Assembly (NCBI RefSeq): GCF_009760405.1
Contig: NZ_WRPP01000003.1
Span: forward strand, 186,001 to 250,000
Origin: Nocardia terrae
GTDB lineage: Bacteria > Actinomycetota > Actinomycetes > Mycobacteriales > Mycobacteriaceae
Direction: 5' to 3'
DNA: 64,000 bases
Made by a program: the position numbers and the translations under genes. Below, piece by piece: positions 53,611-62,778 of this stretch. How positions within the stretch are numbered: the first letter of the stretch is position 1; every line of letters starts with the position of its first letter. Under the pieces are notes generated by a model, which did not search any database, was not told the origin of the DNA, and saw only the letters and a list, made by a program, of their open reading frames with translations.

Positions 53611-54494
53611 GAGGAGTACTCCCTTGCTATCCGTCTCAACAGGTCTCGGGAGGCCGAATCCTCCAGGGCGGCCTCGCGGAGTGTGTTGTGGGCGTCGGTA
53701 TAGAACCGCACATCGTCCTCGCTCTCGAGGTACATGCTGCCGACATCGCCCTCCAGGTACACAACCGGAGGCTCCGTTGGTTCCCCGCGAGGCGGGGTGC
53801 CGAAGTCCAGTATCACGAAGGGCAACATGGAGATGCCACCTGGAAAACCGGCCTCGAACGGAAGCACGCGAATCGAGACGTTCTCGCGCGTCGAGCTGTC
53901 CGCGAGATGCCGCAGTTGCGAGGCCATTACCTTGGCCCCACCCACGGGCCGGTGAAGGACTGCCTGGCCGATCACGACGTCGAGTTCCAGCGGGCGGTGT
54001 TTCCGCGTGATCGCCGCTTGCCTGTGCTGTTTGATCTGCGTGCGCCGATCACGTTCCTCTGCAGGGTCATTCGGCCAACGCTCACTCAGCAGAGCGCGAT
54101 CGTAGTTCTCTGTCTGAAGTAACCCAGGAATCAGCTCCGGTTGGTATGTCACACATTCGGCGGCTGCGGCCTCAAGTCCGACATACACGTCGAGGTTCTT
54201 GGGCAGCAGATCGGAGTACGAGTGCCACCAGCTCTTCACCTTGGCCTGCTGCGCCAGCCGCACCATGCCCTCGGTGACGTCGGCGGGTACCCCGTAGACG
54301 CCGCAGGCCTCCTTGACCGTACTGGTCCTGACCCGCGTGATCTCCGCCTTCTCGATCCGCGCCAGACTGGTCGCCCCCATCTCGAGCAGCTCTGCCGCGC
54401 GCGCCTGGCTCAAGCCGGAACGGTTCCTCCACTCGAGCATCAACCGGCCGAGCTGCCTCAACGGCACCGTCGAGCCGACCCCAAGATCAGACAT
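53607..54494 (-). CDS. XRE-family regulator with DUF5753 domain
   Basis: 295 residues. N-terminal helix-turn-helix (RLMLEWRNRSGLSQARAAELLEM, about 17-39, then SLARIEKAE), followed by a DUF5753 domain with ELIPGLLQTENYDRALL and the C-terminal VVYLEGDVGSMYLE. GGAGGAC precedes the ATG 54494, ruling out longer readings. It is coupled to DUF397 downstream. DUF5753 regulators may sense small ligands; the target is unknown. Confidence 0.92.
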   Translation of the reverse strand: MSDLGVGSTVPLRQLGRLMLEWRNRSGLSQARAAELLEMGATSLARIEKAEITRVRTSTVKEACGVYGVPADVTEGMVRLAQQAKVKSWWHSYSDLLPKNLDVYVGLEAAAAECVTYQPELIPGLLQTENYDRALLSERWPNDPAEERDRRTQIKQHRQAAITRKHRPLELDVVIGQAVLHRPVGGAKVMASQLRHLADSSTRENVSIRVLPFEAGFPGGISMLPFVILDFGTPPRGEPTEPPVVYLEGDVGSMYLESEDDVRFYTDAHNTLREAALEDSASRDLLRRIAREYSS

Positions 54495-54732
54495 GGCACG
54501 TCCTCCGTCTCGCGTGGCCTCATTCACCCACTTCGGACCGTCCTCGTCACTGCTTCGGTGCAAGCATCCGCCGAATTCGGGGGTTGCGCAGGCGATTCGG
54601 CGAAACCGATCCGGAGTCACCGATTTGACGAACACCACCGACGCGCCGCGACTTCGATAGGACTGCGTCCGATCAGAGGTGGAACCCGCTCCTCGCCAGG
54701 CGCACTCCCAGCTCACCGAGACGGAGGTTGTG

Positions 54733-54930
54733 ATGAATCTGCTTGATTGCGAGGGTGATCCCGGCCCCATGGCGTCGTGGGTCGGGGATGACTGTTGGGA
54801 TGACCGGATCGTCCCGATTTCCCGGAGGCGGGCGGAGGGGATTCTGGCGATACATGCCGCCTGTGAGCCGCCGTGTCCCAGGAAGGTTCGGGCTCGGGAG
54901 TACTGCGAGGGGGTGGGCCATGTTGATTGA
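54733..54930 (+). CDS. Small Cys/Trp-containing hypothetical protein
   Basis: 65 residues from ATG 54733, with GGAGG nine bases upstream. It contains LLDCEGDPGP, SWVGDDCWDDR and a Cys pair in AACEPPCPRK. No family was recognised. It is divergent from the XRE/DUF397 pair and overlaps the next small ORF by 11 bases, so the two are probably co-translated. Confidence 0.6.
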   Translation: MNLLDCEGDPGPMASWVGDDCWDDRIVPISRRRAEGILAIHAACEPPCPRKVRAREYCEGVGHVD

Positions 54931-55090
54931 GATCTTGTCGACCGTGGTGGCACTGGGGTGCTGGGGTGTGGTCGCGGTGCGTCCGATGGTTCGGAGTTCG
55001 GGGGCGGCGGGTGCACGGCACAGCCGGGATCGGTACTCGGTGGCGGCGATTCGGGCTCGGATCGAGTGCGAGAACCGATCATTCCGATGA
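54920..55090 (+). CDS. Small single-helix membrane protein
   Basis: 56 residues from ATG 54920: one N-terminal hydrophobic helix (MLIEILSTVVALGCWGVVAV) and a basic tail with SRDRYSVAAIRARIE. It overlaps the preceding ORF by 11 bases and ends 67 bases before the second STAND-WD40 gene. No family was recognised. Confidence 0.55.
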   Translation: MLIEILSTVVALGCWGVVAVRPMVRSSGAAGARHSRDRYSVAAIRARIECENRSFR

Positions 55091-55157
55091 TGGCCGACCG
55101 GGGCTCACCGTCGGTATTCGGTGGTGCTGCCGCAGGCTGTTTGGCTAGGTTGATCTC

Positions 55158-58100
55158 GTGCGGGCGGGGGATGTCGATAGCGTTGACCGGACTCGTTCTC
55201 CGCGAGCGTTGTTCGCGGAGCGGTTCGCCGAACTGTATGAGGCTGCGGGGAATCCGACGCTTCGGCGGGTGGCGGCGACCGCAGAGGTTCGGATGCGGGC
55301 GGCGCAGGGCAGTCGGCCGAGTGGGGCGTCGGCGCAGCGGATCAGTGATTGGAAGGCCGGGCGGAATGTGCCGGCTCGGTTCGAGTCCCTGCTGCCCGTG
55401 GTGCTCACGCTGGTGGAGTCGGCGCGCAAGGCGGGAAATCCGCTGCCCCGGGCGCTCGCGGAACCCAAGGAGTGGCAGCGTGTCTGGCGTGCGGCGACCA
55501 CCTGGAGCCCGGACGAGGACGATGAGGCCGCCTGCCCGTATCCGGGATTGAGCGCCTATCGGCGGGAGGACCACGCGCTCTTCTTCGGCCGCGTCACCGC
55601 CACCGGTGAGCTCTCGGCGCTCGTCCGGGAGGCCACCGGTCCGGTTGTCGTGCTGGGTGCGTCCGGAGTCGGCAAGTCCTCCCTGCTCGCCGCGGGCGTG
55701 CTTCCCGCCCTGTCGGATTGGGAGATCACCACTCTGACCCCGGGCGCGCGGCCGCACACCGCCCTGCCCGACCTCGCCGCACGCCGGGACGGGCCACACC
55801 GCCTGCTGGTGGTGGATCAGTTCGAGGAACTCTTCACCACCTGCGACGACGAGGCGAGCCGCGAGGAGTTCCTGGCTGCCCTGCACGAATGCGCGACCCG
55901 CACTGCCGATCCCCTCACCGTCGTGATCGCCCTGCGCGCCGACTTCTACACCCGCTGCCTGAACTATCCCGTCCTCCGCGATGCCCTCGAACACCGCAGC
56001 TATCCACTCGGTCCGATGCGCATGGACGAACTGGCGCAGGCGATCTCGGGCCCGGCCAGCGCCGTCGGACTGGAGCTCGAGCCGGGCCTCGAAGAGCTCG
56101 TGATCACTGAATTGTGCGCCACCGGAGACCATCACGGCCGCAGGGGCTACGACCCCGGCGCACTACCCCTGCTCGCTCACGTGATGGCCGCCACCTGGCA
56201 GCACCGGGAGGGACGCCGCCTCACCGTCATCGGCTATCGCAAGGCGGGTGGCGTGGTCGGCTCCGTCGCCGATACCGCCGAAAATGCCTGGAACGAACTG
56301 ACTCTCGGCCAGCAGGCCGCCGCGAAGACGATCCTGTTGGGACTGGTCGCGGTCGGCCAGGACACCCGCGACACCCGCCGCCCGGGTAATCGCGCCGACC
56401 TGATCCGTCGCGCCGGCGACTCCGAATCGGCCGAGACCGCACTGGAGCTGCTCTCCCGGACCCGCCTCATCACCCTCGACGCGGATTCCGTCACCCTCAC
56501 CCACGAGATCGTTCTCACCGCTTGGCCTCGTCTCCGTTCCTGGATCGACGAAGACCGAGTCGGCTACCTGGTCCGCCAGCGCCTCGAGACCGATGCCTCG
56601 GAATGGCTCGGGCAAGAACGCGATCCGTCCCTGTTGTATCGAGGCACCCGCCTCCGCACCGCTCTCGACACCGCCGACGCGGCCCCCGCCGGCACTCTCG
56701 CCCACGAATTCCTCACCGCCGCCGATACCGCGGACCGCAAGTCCCGGCGCCGCTCCCGGCGAACCAAGCTGAACTCTGCATTCCTCGGCATCGGCCTACT
56801 GATCATGGGCGCCGGTGTGTACAACCAGACCCGCCTCGCCGACCAGCGCGCCGATGACAAGACGTTCGCATCAGTGCTGGCCGAAGCCGACCGCGTCCAG
56901 CAAACCGACCCGTCGCTGACCGCGCAGATGAATCTGGTCGCGTGGCGGATGCGACCGGGAGACAACGAGGTTCGATCCCGACTACTGCAGTCCCAAACCG
57001 AAGCACTGGTCACCGTCACACCGGGACATCCGCAGGTCCTGGTGAAGCTCGGCTATCAGCCGGACGGGAAGATACTGGCTTCCCTTGCCTCCGACCACGG
57101 TCTGCGGCTGTGGAATTCGACCGACCCACGGCATCCACAACAGCTCGGGCGGCAGTTGGACGGAGTCGATGATTTCGCGTTCGCCGCCGGACAGCTGCTG
57201 GTGACCGACAGTTCGGCCGACGGCTCACCGCGTGCCGTCACGCTCTGGGACATCTCCACCCCGGCCACGCCCCGGCCACTCGCGACGATCCCGGAGCTGC
57301 CCGACACCGGCAATCTCCGAATCGCCACGACCTCCGATGGCCACACCCTGGCGATATCGACCCGGACCCACCTCGCGCTCTGGAATGTGAGCGACCCACG
57401 GGCACCGGTCCTTTCCGCGTTGCGGCCGCTGCGCGCAGCGGGCACCAGCGGCGACCCGGGCGACATCCGGTTCAGCCCCAACGGTCGTCTGCTCGCCGTC
57501 GTCAGCACGGACGACAGCACGAAAACCACCGCCGTACAGCTGTGGGACGTGCGGAATCCGGCCGCTCCCACGCAGCCGACCCCGGCCGTCGACACACCGG
57601 CCGACCTCACGTTCACCACCGCCTTCAGTCCCGACGGCACACTGCTCGCCACTGGTGGCGGATCCCCCCAGTCCATCTGGGGCACAGAAAATCCCGGCGT
57701 ACGCCTGTGGGATGTGCGAGATGCCTCGCACCCCCGCCAACTGACTTCCGTGCGCACCGACAACACGATCGTGCACGCACTGGAATTCGCACCGGACGCG
57801 GCGACCCTCGTCATCTCCGGCAATCGGGGATCGACGGTCTGGAACGTCACGGATCCGGCCGATCCGCACCCACTGCTCGACAAGCTGACGACCAGATCTG
57901 CGCTCTGCCATTTCGGTCCGATGACCTCACAGTGCATCGCCGGACCCAACGCGCTCGCCATCACACCGGACGGCCGGGAACTCGTTACCGGTGGCTTCAG
58001 CGGTGACCTCCAGGTCTGGTCGCTGCCGTCAGCCGTCACCGCGGCCTACGCGGGGCGAGGCGTGCCTCCCGCTTTCGCGGCGGGCGGCACGCGCATGGCG

Positions 58101-59075
58101 ACCACCGCCCGTTCGGGCCTGATCGAGCTATGGGATCTCCGAAATCCCGGACCGCCCAAACGAATCGGCGAGTATCGCGCCGAATCCGACAACGTCGTTC
58201 CGGGACTCACCCCGGAGGGAAACACCCTGATCATCTTCGACGTACCGACCGGACGAGTGCGGACGCTGGATATCTCGGACCCCGCCCATCCCCATCCGGT
58301 CGGTGACTGGACGCCCCCGGCTCCGGAGTCCCGAGGCATCAAGAGCATCAGCGAGAATCACCGGCTGATGGCCACCGCCCGGGACGACACCTTCCAGCTC
58401 TGGGATCTCTCGGACCCGGTCCGGCCGCAGCCTGTCGGCACCCGCCTGCCGTTGGGTGAGCAAGGCGGGCCGCTGTTGGGACCGGACAACACCTTGTTGA
58501 TGGCCCGGATGGACGGGAAGGCGGACGAGCGCCAGCTCGTCGTCGAGCTATGGGACATCAAGGATCCGGCCCGACCGCAGCGAATTTCGGAGCTGTTCAG
58601 AGAACCCGCCGCACTCTTCCAGATCGTCGCTCTCAGCGACGACAAGCGCACGATGGTCACAACCGATAACGAACGGGTCCAACTCTGGGACATCAGCTCA
58701 CCCACGAAACCGGTGCCACTCAGCGAATGGCTCACCGCCCACACGGTGCCGATCGTGCCCTTCGGCTTGACCACGGACAATCACACCCTCTTCGACGTGG
58801 GCGTCGACGGCACCCTGCAGCGCTGGGACATCTCAGACCGAGCCCATCCCGCTCGCACCACCGTGCTGAACCAATCGATGAACTTCAGCGGAGACGCGGC
58901 CCTGTCCCCCGACCAGCATCACATCGCCTCCGTCTCCTCCGAAGGCACCGTGCACCTGTGGGACCTGGACGAACACCACGCCATCGACCGCATCTGCGCG
59001 CTCACCGGCACCCTTTGGACCGAAGCCCTCTGGCACGCCTACCTCCCCCAACTCCCCTACCACCCACCCTGCTGA
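55158..59075 (+). CDS. HTH-STAND NTPase-TM-WD40 giant protein (copy 2)
   Basis: 1305 residues, a paralogue of the protein at 46853 along its whole length. It has the same HTH (SAQRISDWKAGRNVPARFE, identical), Walker A GASGVGKSS, Walker B LLVVDQFEELFTT, a basic-flanked membrane helix (about 535-555) and about 14 LW[DN]-ending units. The N-terminal 540 residues are much more alike than the WD repeats, as expected if the switch is conserved and the sensor diverges. GTG start at 55158. It is followed by a small membrane gene and a second MspA-like gene. Confidence 0.88.
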   Translation: MRAGDVDSVDRTRSPRALFAERFAELYEAAGNPTLRRVAATAEVRMRAAQGSRPSGASAQRISDWKAGRNVPARFESLLPVVLTLVESARKAGNPLPRALAEPKEWQRVWRAATTWSPDEDDEAACPYPGLSAYRREDHALFFGRVTATGELSALVREATGPVVVLGASGVGKSSLLAAGVLPALSDWEITTLTPGARPHTALPDLAARRDGPHRLLVVDQFEELFTTCDDEASREEFLAALHECATRTADPLTVVIALRADFYTRCLNYPVLRDALEHRSYPLGPMRMDELAQAISGPASAVGLELEPGLEELVITELCATGDHHGRRGYDPGALPLLAHVMAATWQHREGRRLTVIGYRKAGGVVGSVADTAENAWNELTLGQQAAAKTILLGLVAVGQDTRDTRRPGNRADLIRRAGDSESAETALELLSRTRLITLDADSVTLTHEIVLTAWPRLRSWIDEDRVGYLVRQRLETDASEWLGQERDPSLLYRGTRLRTALDTADAAPAGTLAHEFLTAADTADRKSRRRSRRTKLNSAFLGIGLLIMGAGVYNQTRLADQRADDKTFASVLAEADRVQQTDPSLTAQMNLVAWRMRPGDNEVRSRLLQSQTEALVTVTPGHPQVLVKLGYQPDGKILASLASDHGLRLWNSTDPRHPQQLGRQLDGVDDFAFAAGQLLVTDSSADGSPRAVTLWDISTPATPRPLATIPELPDTGNLRIATTSDGHTLAISTRTHLALWNVSDPRAPVLSALRPLRAAGTSGDPGDIRFSPNGRLLAVVSTDDSTKTTAVQLWDVRNPAAPTQPTPAVDTPADLTFTTAFSPDGTLLATGGGSPQSIWGTENPGVRLWDVRDASHPRQLTSVRTDNTIVHALEFAPDAATLVISGNRGSTVWNVTDPADPHPLLDKLTTRSALCHFGPMTSQCIAGPNALAITPDGRELVTGGFSGDLQVWSLPSAVTAAYAGRGVPPAFAAGGTRMATTARSGLIELWDLRNPGPPKRIGEYRAESDNVVPGLTPEGNTLIIFDVPTGRVRTLDISDPAHPHPVGDWTPPAPESRGIKSISENHRLMATARDDTFQLWDLSDPVRPQPVGTRLPLGEQGGPLLGPDNTLLMARMDGKADERQLVVELWDIKDPARPQRISELFREPAALFQIVALSDDKRTMVTTDNERVQLWDISSPTKPVPLSEWLTAHTVPIVPFGLTTDNHTLFDVGVDGTLQRWDISDRAHPARTTVLNQSMNFSGDAALSPDQHHIASVSSEGTVHLWDLDEHHAIDRICALTGTLWTEALWHAYLPQLPYHPPC

Positions 59076-59165
59076 CCACACCCGAACCGGCCCACCGGGC
59101 ACAGTGAACAGCCGGTTCGGCACCATGATCGATGGAGCATCGTGATCGGTGGAGGGAGGTCGAGC

Positions 59166-59573
59166 ATGCGGGCGAGAGACGTCGGATGGCCGGCGCTGGT
59201 GATCGCGGCGCTATCGGCGGTGTTGATGGTCGCGGTGGGGCTGACCGTGATCGTCGGCGGCATTCGTGATCTGACCCGGGAACCGACCTGCGGCGGCCGG
59301 ACCATGAGCTCGATCGACGGATGCTAGGTCCTGTCCGGCACTACCCGCGGCTCGCACGACATTCAGCTCTATTGGCCCGGCGGGCTGATGAGGGGCGGCG
59401 CGGACAGCATTCCCGCCGATCGGCACCTGCACAGCCGCGATCAGATGCGCAGCAGCGCCCGGGAGGGCGGCGTCATCTCGATACTCATCGGCGCCGGGTT
59501 TCTCGTCCCGTTCGTCTGGGTGGGTTGGCGGATCGTCCGCCGTAAGCCTTCGCGCCGCCCACTGCGCCGCTGA
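59166..59573 (+). pseudogene. Two-helix membrane protein split by in-frame amber codon
   Basis: ATG 59166 (after GGAGGGAGG) opens a frame with helix WPALVIAALSAVLMVAVGLTV and a CGG...C loop, then TAG at 59325-59327. The same frame continues after the stop for 81 more codons with a second helix (GGVISILIGAGFLVPFVWVG) and a basic end, to the stop ending at 59573. Two helices around a Cys loop look like one original gene. Either a nonsense mutation, readthrough, or two small proteins (53 aa, and 61 aa from ATG 59388) results. Confidence 0.6.
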
Positions 59574-59685
59574 CCCCACAGTCGACTCACAGCGATCACG
59601 CAGGCGCCCCGGAGTTTTCGCGCTGAAGATCGACTGCGGCCCGCCGGTGCGTGCCGCAGGTTCGGGCAGGATCGCGGGGAGAACG

Positions 59686-60330
59686 ATGTTGGGCGCACGG
59701 GTGTTGACGGCTGTCGCGGCGGCCGTCGGATACGCCATGATCACGGCACCGGCGGGCGCGGCGTACGCACCGCACGAGAAGACCTATTCGACGTCGAGCG
59801 GGTTCGAGTTCACTGTCGGCCAGAAGGATGTGGACGCGCATCCGGTCGCGGCGATGAACGGGATGCCGACCAATCGAGAAGTGTTCCTGGACACCACTTC
59901 CTACGGAACCGTGCCCAAGGGCGGCACCGGGCACCTGAAGGCCGGGTACTACGTGGCCTGCCAGGCCGACATCGACGCCAAGCTGCATCTGGATCCGGAA
60001 CTGGACCTCAATCCGACCATTACGGCCGATGCCGGAATCGACAGTTCGCTGGGCCCGCACGCGGGTGTGGACCTCAGCGTCGGGCCGACGGTCACCGGCG
60101 GCGTCGGCGTGGACATCTCCATCGCGCCCGGCAAGATCGCGGACGTGGTGGCCGGGGAGAAGGATCTACCCGGCGACGGGAGCACGGGGACCCTGCTGAT
60201 CCAGGACTTCCACCTCATGGTCGGCGATTGCGGGGGGCAACTGACCATCCGGCCCTACACCCAGATACGCGCCGACTCCGGCGGCGACAGCGGCAGCGGC
60301 GCGGTGTACGGCGACCCGATCACGCTGTAG
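59686..60330 (+). CDS. MspA family porin-like protein (copy 2)
   Basis: 214 residues. Signal peptide about 1-28 (LTAVAAAVGYAMITAPAGA). Mature MspA-type features are YAPHEKTYSTSSGFEFTVGQ, AAMNGMPTNREVFLDTTSYG, a Cys in YYVACQADIDAKL, and CGGQLTIRPYTQIRA. ATG 59686 is chosen since GGGGAGAACG lies upstream and the signal peptide starts cleanly. It resembles the copy at 46125 in length and plan, and lies downstream of the second STAND-WD40 gene. Confidence 0.88.
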   Translation: MLGARVLTAVAAAVGYAMITAPAGAAYAPHEKTYSTSSGFEFTVGQKDVDAHPVAAMNGMPTNREVFLDTTSYGTVPKGGTGHLKAGYYVACQADIDAKLHLDPELDLNPTITADAGIDSSLGPHAGVDLSVGPTVTGGVGVDISIAPGKIADVVAGEKDLPGDGSTGTLLIQDFHLMVGDCGGQLTIRPYTQIRADSGGDSGSGAVYGDPITL

Positions 60331-60422
60331 CGCGGACCGACCGGGCGGTGACCGGCCCGGGTCAAGTTCAGGTTCCCATTCAGGGTGATCCCCGATGCGG
60401 CTGAGCGGGACCGACCAGCACG

Positions 60423-62327
60423 ATGAATGCCATGACGAGAACGAGCGACTGGTCCAAGGGCGCCGGACGTACCGGCTTCTCCGATCAGCTTCACGATCTG
60501 TGGCAGACCCGGCCGGTGCGCTTTTCGAAGGATGGACCGATCGCGGGCGTCTGCGTCGGGTTCGGCCGCCGGTACAACGTGGACCCCGTGCTGGTGCGGG
60601 TGGCGTTCGTGGTGTCGGCGCTGTTCGGCGGGGCGGGCATCGTGCTCTACCTGGCGTGCTGGCTGCTGCTCAACCAGGTGGGCGACCAGTCCTCGGCGGC
60701 CGAATCGCTCTTCGGCCGGGGCCGGTCCTCGCAGAACTCGTCCAAGACCATCGTGCTCATGGTGGCGTTGGGGATCGCCGTGACCACGGTGGGCCCGGTC
60801 GGCGTGGGGCTCGGCGGGTCCGGAGTGATCAGCTTCGCGCTCATGCTGGCCGGGTGGTGGCTGCTCTATCAGCGCCAACCTCAGCCGCCCGCAGCCTATT
60901 TCGAGCAGGCGTCGGCCGACAGCATCCTCAATACCGGCTACCCCGGCACCACCAACCCGTTTTGGACCGGCTACCCCGGCACCAATGCGGTCACCTTCGA
61001 GACCTACGGGCCCTACACCACCCTGCCCGACCATTACGAGCCCGACCCGAACCAGCCGCAATCTTCCGCGCAATCCGCTGCGGCACAGAGCATGTCGCAG
61101 ACCGGCACCGAACAGTTCATGGCGCAGACCGGTCCGGGCGAGGCCGATACCGCCGTACTCCGCACCGGCTCGGCCGACCCCGATACCGCTGTGCTGAACC
61201 CGGAATCGCCGACGGCGCAGGATCTTCCGGGTGAGGCCGTGACCGAGGTACTCGACACCCGCTACGCCCCGGCGTCCTCGGTGACAGACACAGTGGTCCT
61301 GCACAAGCCCGGATCCGCCTCGCGCCAGGCCGCTTCCGCACCGGCGGGCGGCTCCGCCGAGAGCAGCCCCTCAGACCCGCAATCCGAAACCCAGGCAGCC
61401 GCGAACGCCGCCGGACCTGTACGACTCGACAAGACCGCCGCGTCGAATGCGGCCGCTCCCGCCGAGAACCCCGTCCAGCCGGACACCACGGATGCTCCGG
61501 CGACCGATACACCGGCGACCGGCGAAGCCCAGACCCCGCCCACCGGTTCGACGCCGGAGACGCTCGGCAAACCCCGTACCCTGCACCGCATTCCATCCAG
61601 CGGCGACCGCCCGCGCGCCGGATACGGCCCCGCGCCGATCTCCCCCGACTTCGGCCCCACCCCGCCCGGCTGGGATCCGCTCGGCGTCTCCCCGCTGGCC
61701 TGGGACCTGCCCGAACCGGGCGCACCGGTCCAGCAGTCCGCGGTGCAGGCCCCGGCCCGCCGGCCCCGCTCACGGCTGACCGTCCTCACCATCGGCCTGG
61801 CGATTCTGGCCGCCGCCGCGGCGGGTTCGGTCGCCGCGTCGGGCGTGGACTGGATGACGCCGGGACGCATCGGGGCCGCGGCGCTGGCGGTGATCGCGCT
61901 CGGCCTCATCATCGGCGCGTTCCTGCGGCGCGGATACGGCCTCATGGTGCTGCTGGCCCCGCTGGCCGGGTTCGTCATCCTGGCCTCCATGGTCGGCCCG
62001 ATCGAGTTCGACAAGGGCGCGATGGGCGACCATCAGTGGACCGCCGCAACGTCTTCCGAGCTGCTGCCCTCGTACCACGTGTCGATGGGCTCGGGCACCC
62101 TCGACCTGAGCAAGTTGCAGCTGACCGAGGACCGCGCGGTCGAGGTGAAGGTGCGCATGGGCGACGCCCGCGTGATCCTGCCGCCCAACCTGCGCGTCAA
62201 CACGACATGCAATGTCCGCATGGGTGATTCGAACTGCCTGAGCGGATTGTCCGGCCCGGCAACGGGTCCCGTCCTGAACCTGACCGTCGACGTGCAGATG
62301 GGAAACGCGGAGGTGAACCGTGGCTGA
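60423..62327 (+). CDS. PspC-domain protein with LiaF-like C-terminal domain
   Basis: 634 residues. N-terminal PspC domain (KDGPIAGVCVGFGRRYNVDP, then helix VAFVVSALFGGAGIVLYLACW), more helices to about 155, a disordered Ser/Thr/Pro linker with repeated DTAVL units (about 230-440), three further helices and a C-terminal beta-rich LiaF-like domain with repeated RMGD motifs. ATG 60423 or 60432. It likely works with the PspC kinase/regulator at 43470-45425 in envelope stress. The next gene overlaps its end by eight bases. Confidence 0.85.
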   Translation: MNAMTRTSDWSKGAGRTGFSDQLHDLWQTRPVRFSKDGPIAGVCVGFGRRYNVDPVLVRVAFVVSALFGGAGIVLYLACWLLLNQVGDQSSAAESLFGRGRSSQNSSKTIVLMVALGIAVTTVGPVGVGLGGSGVISFALMLAGWWLLYQRQPQPPAAYFEQASADSILNTGYPGTTNPFWTGYPGTNAVTFETYGPYTTLPDHYEPDPNQPQSSAQSAAAQSMSQTGTEQFMAQTGPGEADTAVLRTGSADPDTAVLNPESPTAQDLPGEAVTEVLDTRYAPASSVTDTVVLHKPGSASRQAASAPAGGSAESSPSDPQSETQAAANAAGPVRLDKTAASNAAAPAENPVQPDTTDAPATDTPATGEAQTPPTGSTPETLGKPRTLHRIPSSGDRPRAGYGPAPISPDFGPTPPGWDPLGVSPLAWDLPEPGAPVQQSAVQAPARRPRSRLTVLTIGLAILAAAAAGSVAASGVDWMTPGRIGAAALAVIALGLIIGAFLRRGYGLMVLLAPLAGFVILASMVGPIEFDKGAMGDHQWTAATSSELLPSYHVSMGSGTLDLSKLQLTEDRAVEVKVRMGDARVILPPNLRVNTTCNVRMGDSNCLSGLSGPATGPVLNLTVDVQMGNAEVNRG

Positions 62328-62523
62328 GAACAAGAACAACCGTCGCCCCTCTTTCGGGCTCCTGCTGGCCGGGCTGCTGGGCCTGGGAGTGAGCATCTGG
62401 GCCTTCGTGGGCCCCAGCTCCTGGCCCGTCTCCGGCGGCCTGTCCCTGGGCTGGATCGTCGTGATCGCCGCGATAGTCGTCGGCATCGTCCTGGTCCTCA
62501 CCCCGAAGAGGCACCGAGACTAG
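62320..62523 (+). CDS. Small two-helix membrane protein
   Basis: 67 residues from GTG 62320, which lies inside the PspC gene and has GGAGG seven bases upstream. Helices are at about 12-32 (FGLLLAGLLGLGVSIWAFV) and 42-60 (LGWIVVIAAIVVGIVLVL), with a basic tail. It is coupled to the PspC/LiaF-like gene and probably part of the same envelope module. No named family was recognised. Confidence 0.8.
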   Translation: MAENKNNRRPSFGLLLAGLLGLGVSIWAFVGPSSWPVSGGLSLGWIVVIAAIVVGIVLVLTPKRHRD

Positions 62524-62600
62524 CAAGCCGACTCGCGCTGCCCCTTCCCCTCGCCGGGACAGCGCAACCCCTTCGAGGAACTGCCCTCCGAGAAGGCCGC

Positions 62601-62630
62601 AGGCCCCGCACCCTTCCAGGTGCGGGGCCT
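62601..62630. terminator. Bidirectional terminator between convergent genes
   Basis: Perfect 12-bp stem (62601-62612 with 62619-62630) with loop CTTCCA, followed by TTCGTTACTT, between the small membrane gene and guaA. Confidence 0.85.
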
Positions 62631-62778
62631 TCGTTACTTACGCGACAACTGATTTCGCGTCGACCGGGGTAACTCGCCGGGTACGCCCGAAATCGGTTCG
62701 GCTCCCAGCCGCCGGCACGGGTGCACGACAGTCAACGGCTCTCAGCCGCCCGCTGAAGTCGCGGGGAGGCGGGGGAGC

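Noticed and set aside
54495-56135. Extension of the XRE regulator to 842 residues
   Set aside because: Runs antisense through the second STAND gene; the ATG at 54494 has a proper ribosome-binding site and starts the known domain.
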